The notes: generated by a model from the sequence alone, not told the origin. 64,000 nt of DNA from Rhizobiaceae bacterium (GCA_023953905.1 JAMLJA010000016.1:1-64000); one strand, 5' to 3'. Shown: positions 8,348 through 17,194, counted from the first letter of the stretch. Translations and numbers: made by a program.

Positions 8348-9781
8348 ATGTATTCAGACGTTCAATTGTTCATCGACGGAAAATGGCAACCGGCTCAGGG
8401 CGGCAAGACCATCGATGTGTTCAATCCGGCCAGCAATGAGGTGATCGGCAAGGTTGCGTCCGCAAGCAAGGCGGATCTCGATCTGGCGCTCAAGGCAGCC
8501 GAACGCGGCTTCAAGCAATGGCGCAGGGTTTCGCCCTACGAGCGCAGCAAGGTGCTGCGCCGCGCGGCGGACCTTATGCGCGAGCGCGCCGACAAGATGG
8601 CGACAATTCTTTCCACCGAACAGGGCAAGCCTGTCGGAGAAGCGAAGGCCGAAATCCTGACATCAGCCGATCTTCTCGACTGGTTCGCCGAGGAAGGCCG
8701 CCGGACCTATGGCCGCATCGTGCCCGCGCGCGCCGCAGGCGTTTACCAGCTTGTCGTGAAAGAGCCAGTTGGACCTGTCGCGGCATTCACGCCGTGGAAT
8801 TTCCCGGTTTCGCAGACCGTGCGCAAGGTCGGCGCGGCGCTGGCGACGGGTTGCTCGATCATCGTCAAGCCACCGGAAGAGACCCCCGCTTCCCCAGCCT
8901 GTCTCGGAGACATCTTCAAGGAAGCCGGCCTGCCTGATGGCGTGCTCAACATCGTCTATGGCAACCCACCGGAAATCTCGGGCTATCTTGTCCCGCATCC
9001 GATCATCAAGAAAGTTTCGTTCACCGGCTCCGTACCGGTCGGCAAACATCTGGCAGCCTTGGCCGGCACGCATATGAAGCGCGCCACGATGGAACTGGGC
9101 GGCCACGCGCCTGCCATGGTTTTCGACGATGCAGATGTCGATGCCGCCGCATCCATTCTGGCTGGCTCAAAGTTCCGCAACGCCGGTCAGGTCTGCGTAT
9201 CGCCGACCCGCTTCCTCATTCAGGAAGGGGTTTATGATAGATTCCTCGGCAAATTCGTCGACCACGCCCGCTCGGTGAAGGTTGGTGACGGGGCTGCCGA
9301 CGGTACGCAGATGGGACCGCTGGTCAACGAACGACGCCTTGAAGCGGTCGAGAAACTGATCAACGAGGCCGTCAGCGACGGCGCCACGATCGAGACCGGA
9401 GGAAAGCGCATCGGCAACAAGGGATCGTTCTTCGAGCCGACCGTAATGACAGGCCTGACGGCTGACATGCGCATCATGAACGAGGAGCCGTTCGGCCCGA
9501 TCGCGCTGGTGATGCCGTTCAAATCATTCGACGACGTGGTGTCAGAGGCAAACCGCCTCCCCTATGGGCTCGCAGCATACGCCTTCACCAAGTCAAACAA
9601 GACGGTGACGGATCTCGGCTCGGAAATCGAGACCGGCATGCTCACCATAAACCATCTGGGTCTTGCACTGCCGGAAGTTCCGTTCGGCGGCATTAAGGAC
9701 AGCGGCTACGGTTCGGAAGGCGGTACGGAAGCGCTGGAAGCCTATCTAATCACCAAATTCGTCAGTCAGGCCGGTCACTGA
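8348..9781 (+). CDS. NAD(P)-dependent succinate-semialdehyde dehydrogenase-like enzyme
   Basis: 477-residue aldehyde dehydrogenase of the GabD subgroup. Visible are the proton-channel segment FTPWNFPVSQ (about 147-156), the general base in MELGGHAP (Glu about 249) and the nucleophile in GQVCVSPTR (Cys about 283). The C-terminus PFGGIKDSGYGSEGG is typical of SSADH. It would oxidise a semialdehyde, for example one made by the aminotransferase at 3471, to the dicarboxylate. It is the last gene of the 5049-9781 operon, 52 bp after the D-hydroxyacid dehydrogenase. Two paralogues with the same hallmarks lie at 31631 and 47123. Confidence 0.9.
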   Translation: MYSDVQLFIDGKWQPAQGGKTIDVFNPASNEVIGKVASASKADLDLALKAAERGFKQWRRVSPYERSKVLRRAADLMRERADKMATILSTEQGKPVGEAKAEILTSADLLDWFAEEGRRTYGRIVPARAAGVYQLVVKEPVGPVAAFTPWNFPVSQTVRKVGAALATGCSIIVKPPEETPASPACLGDIFKEAGLPDGVLNIVYGNPPEISGYLVPHPIIKKVSFTGSVPVGKHLAALAGTHMKRATMELGGHAPAMVFDDADVDAAASILAGSKFRNAGQVCVSPTRFLIQEGVYDRFLGKFVDHARSVKVGDGAADGTQMGPLVNERRLEAVEKLINEAVSDGATIETGGKRIGNKGSFFEPTVMTGLTADMRIMNEEPFGPIALVMPFKSFDDVVSEANRLPYGLAAYAFTKSNKTVTDLGSEIETGMLTINHLGLALPEVPFGGIKDSGYGSEGGTEALEAYLITKFVSQAGH

Positions 9782-10106
9782 GGCTAGCCGCCGCTTCCAC
9801 GTAAAAGACATGAATGGCGCGCCTCGGTTCGCCATTCATCGACCGCTCGCCCAGCGATGGCCGCAGTCCTTCCCGGCTTGAATGTATCCAATGGCGCGTG
9901 ATGCTTGGCGTTTGAACGCCCGTCGGGCGCCATTCTCGTGTGTTCCGCAATACCAAACTTGACTTCCCGACAGTCAATGTATCCAATGTGTGCGAAACAT
10001 GCCTGCTTCGCGCCAAACTCCAGCATCTGACGGCATGAGAAAGCTCCGACTGGATCCATTCAATTCGCTTGGCACCGTCGGCAGCATTTTTACCGGGGGA
10101 ACGCTG
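9782..10106. promoter_or_regulatory. Regulatory gap with two TGTATCCAAT boxes and promoter of the E1 fusion gene
   Basis: 325 bp without a convincing gene. The 11-bp box ATGTATCCAAT occurs twice, at 9882-9892 and 9977-9987, 95 bp apart (about nine helical turns). A plausible promoter is TTGACT (9959-9964), 17-bp spacer, TCCAAT (9982-9987); the second box therefore overlaps the -10, an arrangement that suits a repressor. The GntR gene at 12342 is the nearest candidate regulator. Confidence 0.5.
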
Positions 10107-12293
10107 ATGCCAGAACACATCGATCTCGCGCCATCAGCTCACTGGCGGGAACTGCGCACGACGTCTGAAGACTGGTCGGACATCGCCCCGGCAAAGCTTG
10201 AGTCCATGCTGGTGTCGTCTCATCTCATCCGTGCGTTCGAGGAAAAAGTTCTCGAACTTGCCGGACAAGGGCTTGTCCACGGCCCGGCGCATTCGGCGAT
10301 AGGACAAGAAGGCGGTGCGGTGGGTTCTGCCGCACTCATGCGCTCCAGCGACCACATTAATGGCTCGCACCGCGCGCATCATCAGTTTCTTGCCAAAGCA
10401 ATCCGCCATGTGGCGCCGGACGGGCTCGACCATAGTGCCGATTTCGCCGGCGGCATCGAAAACCTTGCGCGCAAGACACTGGCTGAAATCCTCGGGCTTG
10501 CCCAAGGCTTCTGCAAGGGACGCGGCGGCTCCATGCATCTGCGCTGGGCGCAGGCTGGAAATCTGGGCACAAACGCCATTGTGGGTGGCGGCGTACCCCT
10601 TGCAGCAGGCGCGGCATGGGCGCATCGACACGCCGGTACGGGGGATGTTGCGGTCACGTATTTCGGCGACGGCGCGATCAATATCGGATCGGTCCTCGAA
10701 ACCATGAATTTGGCGGCGGCCTGGAAGTTGCCGCTGTGCTTCTTTGTCGAAAACAACCGCTATGCGGTGTCGACGAATGTCGAGGAAGTGACGGCCGAGA
10801 CGCGACTTTCGGCTCGCGGGCTGGCATTCGGCATACCTTCCTGGAAAGTGGATGGAATGGACCCGCTGGCCGTCTATCTGGCGACCGAAGAAGCCTTCGA
10901 GATCATGCGCAATGGCGACGGGCCGACGATCATCGAAGCCGATGTCTATCGCTACTTTCACCAGAACGGCCCGCTGCCCGGCAGCGCATTCAGTTATCGC
11001 GACAAGACCGAGGAGGCGCAATGGCGTCAGCGCGACCCGCTCGACCGCATCGCGCGCGAATTGCAGGAACGCCAGCTTCTGGGAACCGATGCCGTCGCGA
11101 ACCTGGGCAAACGCGCGCGGCAATTGATGGATGATGTTGCCGCCGAACTGATCGAACAGGTCGATGGCAAGCGCCGCATCCGCCCTTCGCTTTGGCCGGA
11201 AGAGAGCTTTCGCGATTTCGGCATTCGTGGCGATCTTTCCGAATTCGAAGGCGCGCGTACCGCCGAGCTTGAAACGTTCAGCGGCGCTGTCACCGACGAT
11301 GCGAAATTCATCGAGATCGTCGCAAAAGTGATGAAGCGCCGAATGAGCGAGGACGAACGCATCGTCGTGATGGGTGAAGACGTTCATCGGCTGAGAGGCG
11401 GTACCAATGGCGCCACGCACGGCCTGGCCGATGCGTTTCCCGGCCGCGTGCTCGGCACACCGATCAGCGAAAATGCGTTCACCGGCCTTGCCGGCGGCAT
11501 CGCAATGGACGGGCGCTATGTCCCGGTCATCGAATTCATGTATCCCGACTTCATGTGGGTTGCCGCCGATCAGGTCTTCAACCAGATCGGCAAGGCACGC
11601 CATATGTTTGGCGGAGACAGCAGGATGCCGCTGGTGTTGCGCACCAAGGTCGCGATGGGCACTGGCTACGGGTCACAGCATTCGATGGACCCGGCTGGTT
11701 TGTTCGCGACGTCCGCAGGCTGGCGCATTGTCGCCCCCTCAACCCCGTTCGATTATGTGGGTCTCATGAACAGCGCGCTGCGCTGTCAGGACCCCGTTCT
11801 CGTCATCGAACATGTCGATCTCTACAGTTCGACCGGACCGGCTCCAACCGACGACTTCGATTATTTCATTCCGCTCGGCAAGGCGAAGATCGCGCGCCCC
11901 GGTCAGTCCCTCACAGTGCTCACCTACCTCAACATGGTTCATCCAGTGCTGAAGCTCGCCGACGAACTGGGCATCGACGCTGAAGTGATCGACCTGCGGT
12001 CCCTCGATCGCGCCGGGCTGGATTGGGAAACAATCGAGGCTTCCATTCGAAAGACAGGCAATGTTCTCATCGTCGAGCAGGGACCGATCGGCACATCCTA
12101 TGGCGGTCTTCTCGCCGCAGAAATCCAGAGCCGATGCTTCGACTGGCTCGATCAGCCGATCCAGCGCGTTCATGGCGGAGAGGCCTCGCCAAGCATTTCG
12201 AAAGTGCTCGAAGCAGCAGCCTGTGCACGCCCAGCCGACATCGAACGCGGCCTGCGCCGGGTCATGGCCGAACAGGGCCGACCGCTGGCCTGA
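10107..12293 (+). CDS. Fused E1 alpha-beta subunit of a 2-oxoacid dehydrogenase (acetoin/pyruvate/branched-chain type)
   Basis: 728-residue thiamine diphosphate enzyme carrying both E1 subunits in one chain. The ATG at 10107 with GGGGGA seven bases ahead is preferred over the in-frame ATG at 9990, which lies outside the promoter. The alpha half has the ThDP motif GDGAINIG..VENN (about 187-217) and SHRAHH. The beta half, from about residue 395, has VVMGEDVHRLRGG, the EFMYPDF segment and a transketolase C-terminal domain. It would decarboxylate a 2-oxo acid and acylate a lipoyl E2. No E2, E3 or lipoylation gene lies in the window, so it must borrow a chromosomal E2 or act alone. A VOC gene and a GntR regulator follow on the other strand. 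Confidence 0.87.
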   Translation: MPEHIDLAPSAHWRELRTTSEDWSDIAPAKLESMLVSSHLIRAFEEKVLELAGQGLVHGPAHSAIGQEGGAVGSAALMRSSDHINGSHRAHHQFLAKAIRHVAPDGLDHSADFAGGIENLARKTLAEILGLAQGFCKGRGGSMHLRWAQAGNLGTNAIVGGGVPLAAGAAWAHRHAGTGDVAVTYFGDGAINIGSVLETMNLAAAWKLPLCFFVENNRYAVSTNVEEVTAETRLSARGLAFGIPSWKVDGMDPLAVYLATEEAFEIMRNGDGPTIIEADVYRYFHQNGPLPGSAFSYRDKTEEAQWRQRDPLDRIARELQERQLLGTDAVANLGKRARQLMDDVAAELIEQVDGKRRIRPSLWPEESFRDFGIRGDLSEFEGARTAELETFSGAVTDDAKFIEIVAKVMKRRMSEDERIVVMGEDVHRLRGGTNGATHGLADAFPGRVLGTPISENAFTGLAGGIAMDGRYVPVIEFMYPDFMWVAADQVFNQIGKARHMFGGDSRMPLVLRTKVAMGTGYGSQHSMDPAGLFATSAGWRIVAPSTPFDYVGLMNSALRCQDPVLVIEHVDLYSSTGPAPTDDFDYFIPLGKAKIARPGQSLTVLTYLNMVHPVLKLADELGIDAEVIDLRSLDRAGLDWETIEASIRKTGNVLIVEQGPIGTSYGGLLAAEIQSRCFDWLDQPIQRVHGGEASPSISKVLEAAACARPADIERGLRRVMAEQGRPLA

Positions 12294-12341
12294 TATTCCA
12301 GCACCAATGTCGCGTCGGGCCCAAGGGCAAGCCAGGCGCAG

Positions 12342-13040
12342 TCACGCAAAGACTTCGTCATGCTCCTGAAGTTTCAGGCGTGTTCGCCTGATATGGCCGA
12401 GCAGGATCATGCTTGCCTGCTCGCCGTCCCGGCGCATTAGCGCTTCGAGAATGAGGTGATGCTCATAATAGACGGCCTGCATGGTGCTGCCGCCGGCGGT
12501 CAGGCGGAATGCACGGCGATATTGTTGGGTCGAGTTCCAGAATTTGTTGATCATCTGCCGCAGATGCGGCATCGGCGCGCCTTCATAGCTGAGCAGATGA
12601 AACTCTCGGTCCAGTCTCAGAAACTCATCGGAATCGCGCGTCTGCTCGATGCTTGAAGCAAGGTCGGCCAAACGGCGCAACGTTTCCTCGGAGAGATACG
12701 GACAGCTTTCTGCCAGAGCCATGGGCTCCAGCCGTTCGCGAATCTTGTAAATCTCAATGCATTCGTCGCGGTCCAGTTTGGAGATCCAGGCGCCGCTGTT
12801 GGGCACGAGGACCACAAGTCCCTCGGCCTCCAGCCTGCGCAGCGCTTCTCGAACCGGAATTCGGCTGATGCCAAATTCTTCCGCAAGTTCTTCCTGCCGG
12901 ACCCGGCTGCCGGGAGCCAGACGGCCCGTCAGGATCGCCTCCCGCAAAGCATCGGTAACGCGCCCGCTCGCCAAGGCTCCGGGACTGTCGGCCTCACCCG
13001 CTATCGCATGTCGCTCGCGCAATTGCCGCAATCCCCTCAA
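12342..13040 (-). CDS. GntR-family regulator, FadR subfamily
   Basis: 232-residue regulator. The winged helix is seen in RQEELAEEFGISRIPVREAL (about residues 48-67) with the following wing LEAEGLVVLVPNSGAW; an FCD-type helical effector domain follows with LDREFHLL. The frame opens at a TTG at 13040; no ATG is available before an in-frame stop, and a TTG at 13022 with a better-spaced GAGGGG is an alternative. The gene converges on the E1 fusion and lies between two promoters that both carry TGTATCCAA boxes (9882/9977 and 13686/13746), which makes it the best candidate to bind them. Effector unknown. Confidence 0.85.
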   Translation of the reverse strand: MRGLRQLRERHAIAGEADSPGALASGRVTDALREAILTGRLAPGSRVRQEELAEEFGISRIPVREALRRLEAEGLVVLVPNSGAWISKLDRDECIEIYKIRERLEPMALAESCPYLSEETLRRLADLASSIEQTRDSDEFLRLDREFHLLSYEGAPMPHLRQMINKFWNSTQQYRRAFRLTAGGSTMQAVYYEHHLILEALMRRDGEQASMILLGHIRRTRLKLQEHDEVFA

Positions 13041-13078
13041 TGAGCCGATGCACTCCGCCCGACATCAGCATTGCAACA

Positions 13079-13633
13079 TTAACCAGCAGCATCAACCGGA
13101 TGCCACAACCTTCTTGAAGTTGTCTGTTCATATCCCTTGCCGTCAGGGAAGCTGACGAGCTCAAGCTGCATGCCCCATGGCGTCAGGAAATAGACCCAGG
13201 TCTGACCGGCGCTCGGGCCCGTCACCCGCACAGTCGGTTCGCCCAGGACGCGGACATCGTTGGCTTTCAGATAGGCGACGGCCGCGTCCATATCATCCAC
13301 ATAGAATGCGAGGTGATGGCCGCCGACATCACTGTTGAGAGGCTGCGTCCGGTTCTGACCGGGCGCCGAATATTCAAAGATCTCGAAATTGCTGCCGTTG
13401 CGACAACGCAGGAAGCGCAGTCGTTTCATGACTGACCGCGATGGCACGTTGAGATGCGTTTCCATCCAGTCGGTGTCAGATTCGAAAGGCCCGAGTTCAT
13501 AAAATGCCTCGCAGCCAATGATGTCGACGAAAAACCTCACCGCCGCCTCCAGGTCCGGAACGGTGAACCCAATGTGCTCGGTTCCGCGCAACCCCGGAAT
13601 GCCGAGCGACCGTTGTGAGATGACATCCGTCAT
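13079..13633 (-). CDS. VOC superfamily (glyoxalase/extradiol-dioxygenase fold) protein
   Basis: 184-residue metalloprotein of the vicinal-oxygen-chelate fold. The start ATG at 13633 has CGGAG eight bases before it; a longer frame to 13693 overlaps the regulatory boxes. Two beta-alpha-beta-beta-beta repeats are suggested by HIGFTVPDLEAAVRFFVDII near the N-terminus and HHLAFYVDDMDAAVAYLK in the second half, the latter giving a likely metal-binding His pair. A C-terminal Glu in MQLELVSFP fits the usual third ligand. It could be a lactoylglutathione-lyase-like enzyme, an epimerase or a dioxygenase; no specificity can be given. It shares the TGTATCCAA boxes with the E1 fusion, so a joint role is likely. 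Confidence 0.8.
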   Translation of the reverse strand: MTDVISQRSLGIPGLRGTEHIGFTVPDLEAAVRFFVDIIGCEAFYELGPFESDTDWMETHLNVPSRSVMKRLRFLRCRNGSNFEIFEYSAPGQNRTQPLNSDVGGHHLAFYVDDMDAAVAYLKANDVRVLGEPTVRVTGPSAGQTWVYFLTPWGMQLELVSFPDGKGYEQTTSRRLWHPVDAAG

Positions 13634-13934
13634 TGTTGAGCTCCGAGGCGATGATCGTGATGCCGTCGCATCCACGCCGCCAAAGATATCCAATCATCCC
13701 CTTTACTCAAGCCAGATGGACAAAATTTATGGAGTGCGCGCCATCATTGTATCCAAATAGCCAGTGGCTTTGGATTGCGATGGTCTGGTTATGGTCATCA
13801 AGGAGCGCTGCCGGCCCCGCCCGCTGGGACCGTTTTACGTCGGAACATGTCAGGACGTTCCTGCCCATCACGCAATCAACGAGCAGGGCAACAGGGACCT
13901 AAACCTCAAGCGCCTGCCTTGCTTAAAGCTAGCG
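13634..13934. promoter_or_regulatory. Gap holding two TGTATCCAA-type boxes before the VOC gene
   Basis: 301 bp between the VOC start and the end of the UbiX gene. ATTGTATCCAAA is at 13746-13757 and a shorter copy ATATCCAAT at 13686-13694, 60 bp apart. On the minus strand TTGAGT followed by GGATATC overlaps the second box and may be the VOC promoter. Nothing else is recognisable; open frames here lack a ribosome site and similarity to known proteins. Confidence 0.45.
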
Positions 13935-14537
13935 CTATCCAACGTCTTCTTGAGAGCCAAATCCGACGTTCTCGCCCCATCGGCGAACGCCGCCTGCATC
14001 GATGCCGAACAGGTCAAGCGCGCGCCCCACGCTGTGGTTGACGATGTCGTCGACCGTTTCAGGCTTGATATAGAATGCCGGAAGCGGAGGCATGACGATC
14101 GCCCCCATTTCCGTGACCTGCGTCATGCTGCGCAGATGCCCAAGGTGGAATGGTGTTTCGCGCACCATCAAGACCAGTTTGCGACGTTCCTTGAGCACAA
14201 CGTCTGCCGCACGGGAAAGCAAGCCCGATGTCACGCCGGTGGCGATTTCCGACAGGCTTCGGATGGAGCAAGGCGCAACGAGCATGCCCAGCGTCTGAAA
14301 GGAACCGCTGGAAATGCTGGCGGCGATGTCGTCCGGCTTGTGCACGACGTCCGCGATTTGCCGCAAGTCCGCCAGCTTCATGGAGAGTTCCTGGGCCAGC
14401 GTGATTTGCGCGGAACGGGTGACCACGAGGTGGATCTCGATACCCGTTCCGCGCAGCATCTCCAGCGCGCGCACTCCATAGATGGCGCCCGACGCGCCAC
14501 TGATGGCGACAACGAGTCTTTGGGGTGCGTGCTTCAA
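13935..14537 (-). CDS. UbiX-family flavin prenyltransferase
   Basis: 200-residue flavoprotein that prenylates reduced FMN with dimethylallyl phosphate to make the prFMN cofactor of UbiD decarboxylases. The N-terminus carries VVAISGASGAIYGVRALE, nearly identical to UbiX/Pad1 and diagnostic of the FMN site. Later landmarks are VAPCSIRSLSEIA and the RRKLVLMVRETPF stretch that holds the prenyl phosphate. The start is a TTG at 14537 with GGAG seven bases before it; no ATG is available nearby. It is the last gene of the minus-strand operon that begins with UbiD at 21383, so it most likely supplies cofactor to that enzyme rather than serving ubiquinone synthesis. Confidence 0.92.
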   Translation of the reverse strand: MKHAPQRLVVAISGASGAIYGVRALEMLRGTGIEIHLVVTRSAQITLAQELSMKLADLRQIADVVHKPDDIAASISSGSFQTLGMLVAPCSIRSLSEIATGVTSGLLSRAADVVLKERRKLVLMVRETPFHLGHLRSMTQVTEMGAIVMPPLPAFYIKPETVDDIVNHSVGRALDLFGIDAGGVRRWGENVGFGSQEDVG

Positions 14538-14562
14538 ATCGATGCTCCGGCCGCGGCGCGTA

Positions 14563-15570
14563 CTACTTCACGAACTCGTTGGTGTAGTAGGTCGTCACAT
14601 CCGCGATGTCGGTCTGCAATCCGCCGAATTCCTTCATCAACGTCTGCGTCGCTTTCCAGCGGTCTTCCACCGAAGCGCCGACAACGCCATCCGGATCACC
14701 CTCGGCATGGAGAAGGGCGGCGGTCGCCTTCAGCTTTTCGATTTCGACCTCGACATTGATCTTGGGTGAGCGTTCCTTGAGGGACGCGATCGCCTCCTCG
14801 GGATGCTCCAGCGCATATTCATAGGCCTTGAGGCTGGCCTTCACGAAACCGGCGACGACCTCCGGAGATTTCTCGATGGTTTCCTGATGCGCGGCAATGC
14901 CGTCGCCCATCGTATCCACGCCGAACGACGCATAGGTGAAATATTTCAGGCCACCGCCAGTGGTGTTGGAAAGGCTGAGATAGCTGTCATTCGGAAAGCC
15001 GGTGATCGCTTCCGTCCTCTTGGCCAGGAATGTCTGGTTGCGCGTGCCGCCATCGGAAGCGATGATCTGAACGGAGGACGAGTCCACCCCGTTCTTGGCA
15101 AGCAGCGCGTAGAGCATCGTCGTGGTCATATCTCCCTGCAGCGTCGCGACCTTCTTGCCGACCAGATCGGCGGGCTTGCTGATGTTGTATTCTTCCCAGC
15201 TGATCAGGGCATTCGGGCTCGTCTGATAGATCTGCGCGACCTGCTTGATGGGCATGCCCTGTGCAACGCCAAGCATCAATGACGGTGGATCGATGATGGC
15301 GAAGGTATCCTCCTGGCTCGCGACCAACTGCATCGAGGAGGTGACGCCGCGCCCTTCGAGCACTTCGACGTCAAGTCCCTCATCCTTGTAGAAGCCCTTG
15401 TCTACGCCGAGCAGATAGGGCGACCGGTGCCCGTTGTAGCTGAAGGCGAGCCTGACGGTCACCTTGGTCAGTTCCTCAGCCTGCGACGGGACAGAGCCTA
15501 GGCCAAATGCGGTGGAGGCGGCAAGCGCGCCCAGTGCCGCCAGCATCGTCGTTCTGCGTGTGAATTTCAT
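14563..15570 (-). CDS. ABC transporter substrate-binding protein (NMT1/ThiY-SsuA type)
   Basis: 335-residue periplasmic receptor. The ATG at 15570 has AAGGAG nine bases upstream. Residues 1 to about 31 are a signal peptide ending in SQA. The body begins VTVRLAFSYNGHRSPYLLGV, followed by KGFYKDEGLDVEVLEG, the usual opening of NMT1/THI5-type and nitrate/sulfonate receptors. The ligand may be an aromatic or heterocyclic acid, judged only from the UbiD/UbiX genes of the operon. It follows the cognate ATPase and precedes UbiX by 25 bp. Binding-protein genes usually come first, so its place behind the ATPase is slightly unusual. Confidence 0.88.
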   Translation of the reverse strand: MKFTRRTTMLAALGALAASTAFGLGSVPSQAEELTKVTVRLAFSYNGHRSPYLLGVDKGFYKDEGLDVEVLEGRGVTSSMQLVASQEDTFAIIDPPSLMLGVAQGMPIKQVAQIYQTSPNALISWEEYNISKPADLVGKKVATLQGDMTTTMLYALLAKNGVDSSSVQIIASDGGTRNQTFLAKRTEAITGFPNDSYLSLSNTTGGGLKYFTYASFGVDTMGDGIAAHQETIEKSPEVVAGFVKASLKAYEYALEHPEEAIASLKERSPKINVEVEIEKLKATAALLHAEGDPDGVVGASVEDRWKATQTLMKEFGGLQTDIADVTTYYTNEFVK

Positions 15571-15596
15571 GAGTTCCACTCCTTTATCGTTGGTCT

Positions 15597-16373
15597 TCAG
15601 TAAGATTTCAGGACGCCGTGCTTCTCGAAGAGGTGACGTATCTGCGCCACCACGCTGACGAAGCGCTTGGTTTCCATGGTTGCCGGCCGCCTCGGATGTG
15701 GCAGGTCTGTCTTTATGATTTCGGCGATGCGCCCGGGGCGCGGCGTCATGACGATCACGCGATCCGCCAGCAACACGGCCTCCTGGATGTCATGGGTGAT
15801 GAAGATCACGCTCTTCCGGGTTTCAAGCCAGATCTGGTGCAGTTCCATCACCATCTGCTCACGGGTCAGCGCGTCGAGCGCCCCGAACGGTTCGTCCATC
15901 AGCAAGAGTTGGGGCTCATGAATAAGCGCCCTGCAGATGGAGACGCGCTGCCTCATCCCACCCGACAACTCGTAAGGAAATTTCTTCTCGAAGCCTTCGA
16001 GGCCGACCATCTTCATCAGGTCGAGGGCGCGTGGCCTGAAGGCGTTGCGGTCGAGTCCCCGCATTTCGGGCTGTATGAGGATGTTGTCGATGATCGTCCG
16101 CCAATCGAGCAGAACGTCGGTCTGGAAGACGATGCCGAGATCCGTGACGGGCGCTGTAACCGGTTCGCCTCGCACGGAAATCGTTCCCGAGCTCGGAAAC
16201 GCCAGCCCGGATGCCATCGACAGAAGTGTGCTTTTGCCACAACCGCTCGGCCCCACGATCGAAATGAACTCCCCCTCCCCGACATCGAGGTCGAAGTCGC
16301 GTAGCGCTTCGATGGGACCGGTCGCGGTCTGATACACCTTGCTGACGTTGCGGAATTGAAGTGTCGCCACCAT
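15597..16373 (-). CDS. ABC transporter ATP-binding protein (SsuB/TauB type)
   Basis: 258-residue ATPase. The start ATG at 16373 shares one base with the TGA of the permease (TGATG), and a longer frame reaching 16814 overlaps that permease and is rejected. Walker [10 protein letters not shown], the Q-loop GIVFQTDVLLDW, signature [10 protein letters not shown] and Walker [13 protein letters not shown] are intact, followed by the switch His in FITHDIQEAV. Together with the permease and receptor it forms an importer of the nitrate/sulfonate/taurine family. Translational coupling through the operon indicates that transport and metabolism are expressed together. Confidence 0.93.
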   Translation of the reverse strand: MVATLQFRNVSKVYQTATGPIEALRDFDLDVGEGEFISIVGPSGCGKSTLLSMASGLAFPSSGTISVRGEPVTAPVTDLGIVFQTDVLLDWRTIIDNILIQPEMRGLDRNAFRPRALDLMKMVGLEGFEKKFPYELSGGMRQRVSICRALIHEPQLLLMDEPFGALDALTREQMVMELHQIWLETRKSVIFITHDIQEAVLLADRVIVMTPRPGRIAEIIKTDLPHPRRPATMETKRFVSVVAQIRHLFEKHGVLKSY

Positions 16374-17194
16374 CACGGCCGCTCCTGTCCTGTCGATCGG
16401 TGCGAGATATGCCAGGGCAAGAGCAGACGTTCGACGAGATCGACGAGCGCGAAGAGGAGAATGCCGACGACACTCAGAACCACCAGAATGGCGAATGAGA
16501 GAACGACGTCGAGCATGCCGTTGGCGACGATCAACTGATATCCGAGCCCGCGATCGGAAGCCACGAACTCGCCAACCACCGCGCCGACGACAGCCAGGGT
16601 GCTCGCGACCTTCAAGCCGCCAAATATATGCGGCAGCGCGGCTGGCAACTGGAAGTTCAGGAAGATGCGCCGACGTGGCGCGCCCATGGATCGCGCCAGC
16701 CAGATGACCTCCTTGGGTGTCGATCTGAAACCGATCAGCGCGTCGATCAGAATGGGGAAGAAACAGATGAGGAAGGCGATCAGCACCTTGGGAAAGAGCC
16801 CAAAGCCGAACCACACGACGATCAGCGGTGCGATGGCAACCTTGGGAATGGTCTGGGAGGCGACGAGTATGGGGTACAGAGCTCTTTCGAGCGGGCGAAA
16901 CTGCGCAAGGATAGCGGCCAGCGGAATGCTGACCGCAATGGCGAGCCCGAAGCCCACGAGCACTTCGTTCACGGTAACGATCGTGTGCATGAACAGGAGG
17001 CGGTAGTCGGTGACGATCCGCATCAGCACGGTCGAGGGAGGCGGCAACAGATACACCGGAACTTGACCGACGCGGACGCCGACTTCCCAGATCAACACAA
17101 GCGCTAGCCCCAAAAGCGTACTGTCAAGCGATGCAGGCCACCATCTTCTTCGGCTGGTGGTGGCTCTTGTTTCGTCCTGTGTCTGTGCGACCAT
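16373..17194 (-). CDS. ABC transporter permease (SsuC/TauC type)
   Basis: 273-residue inner-membrane protein. After a polar N-terminus the translation shows about six hydrophobic segments, starting with TLLGLALVLIWEVGVRVG, and the family EAA loop near ARSMGAPRRRIFLNFQLPAALPH, which contacts the ATPase. It starts on the base where the aminotransferase stop ends and finishes on the first base of the ATPase start, so all three genes are translationally coupled. The partner receptor is at 14563. Confidence 0.92.
   Translation of the reverse strand: MVAQTQDETRATTSRRRWWPASLDSTLLGLALVLIWEVGVRVGQVPVYLLPPPSTVLMRIVTDYRLLFMHTIVTVNEVLVGFGLAIAVSIPLAAILAQFRPLERALYPILVASQTIPKVAIAPLIVVWFGFGLFPKVLIAFLICFFPILIDALIGFRSTPKEVIWLARSMGAPRRRIFLNFQLPAALPHIFGGLKVASTLAVVGAVVGEFVASDRGLGYQLIVANGMLDVVLSFAILVVLSVVGILLFALVDLVERLLLPWHISHRSTGQERP

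Noticed and set aside
10134-11603. Long open frame (489 codons) antisense to the E1 fusion gene
   Set aside because: Mirror of an intact ThDP enzyme; its composition is that of a shadow frame and it has no recognisable domain.
14563-15570. Thiamine-pyrophosphate riboswitch or thiamine-precursor role for the NMT1-type receptor
   Set aside because: No TPP-riboswitch core (CTGAGA and partner) seen upstream, and no thi genes nearby.
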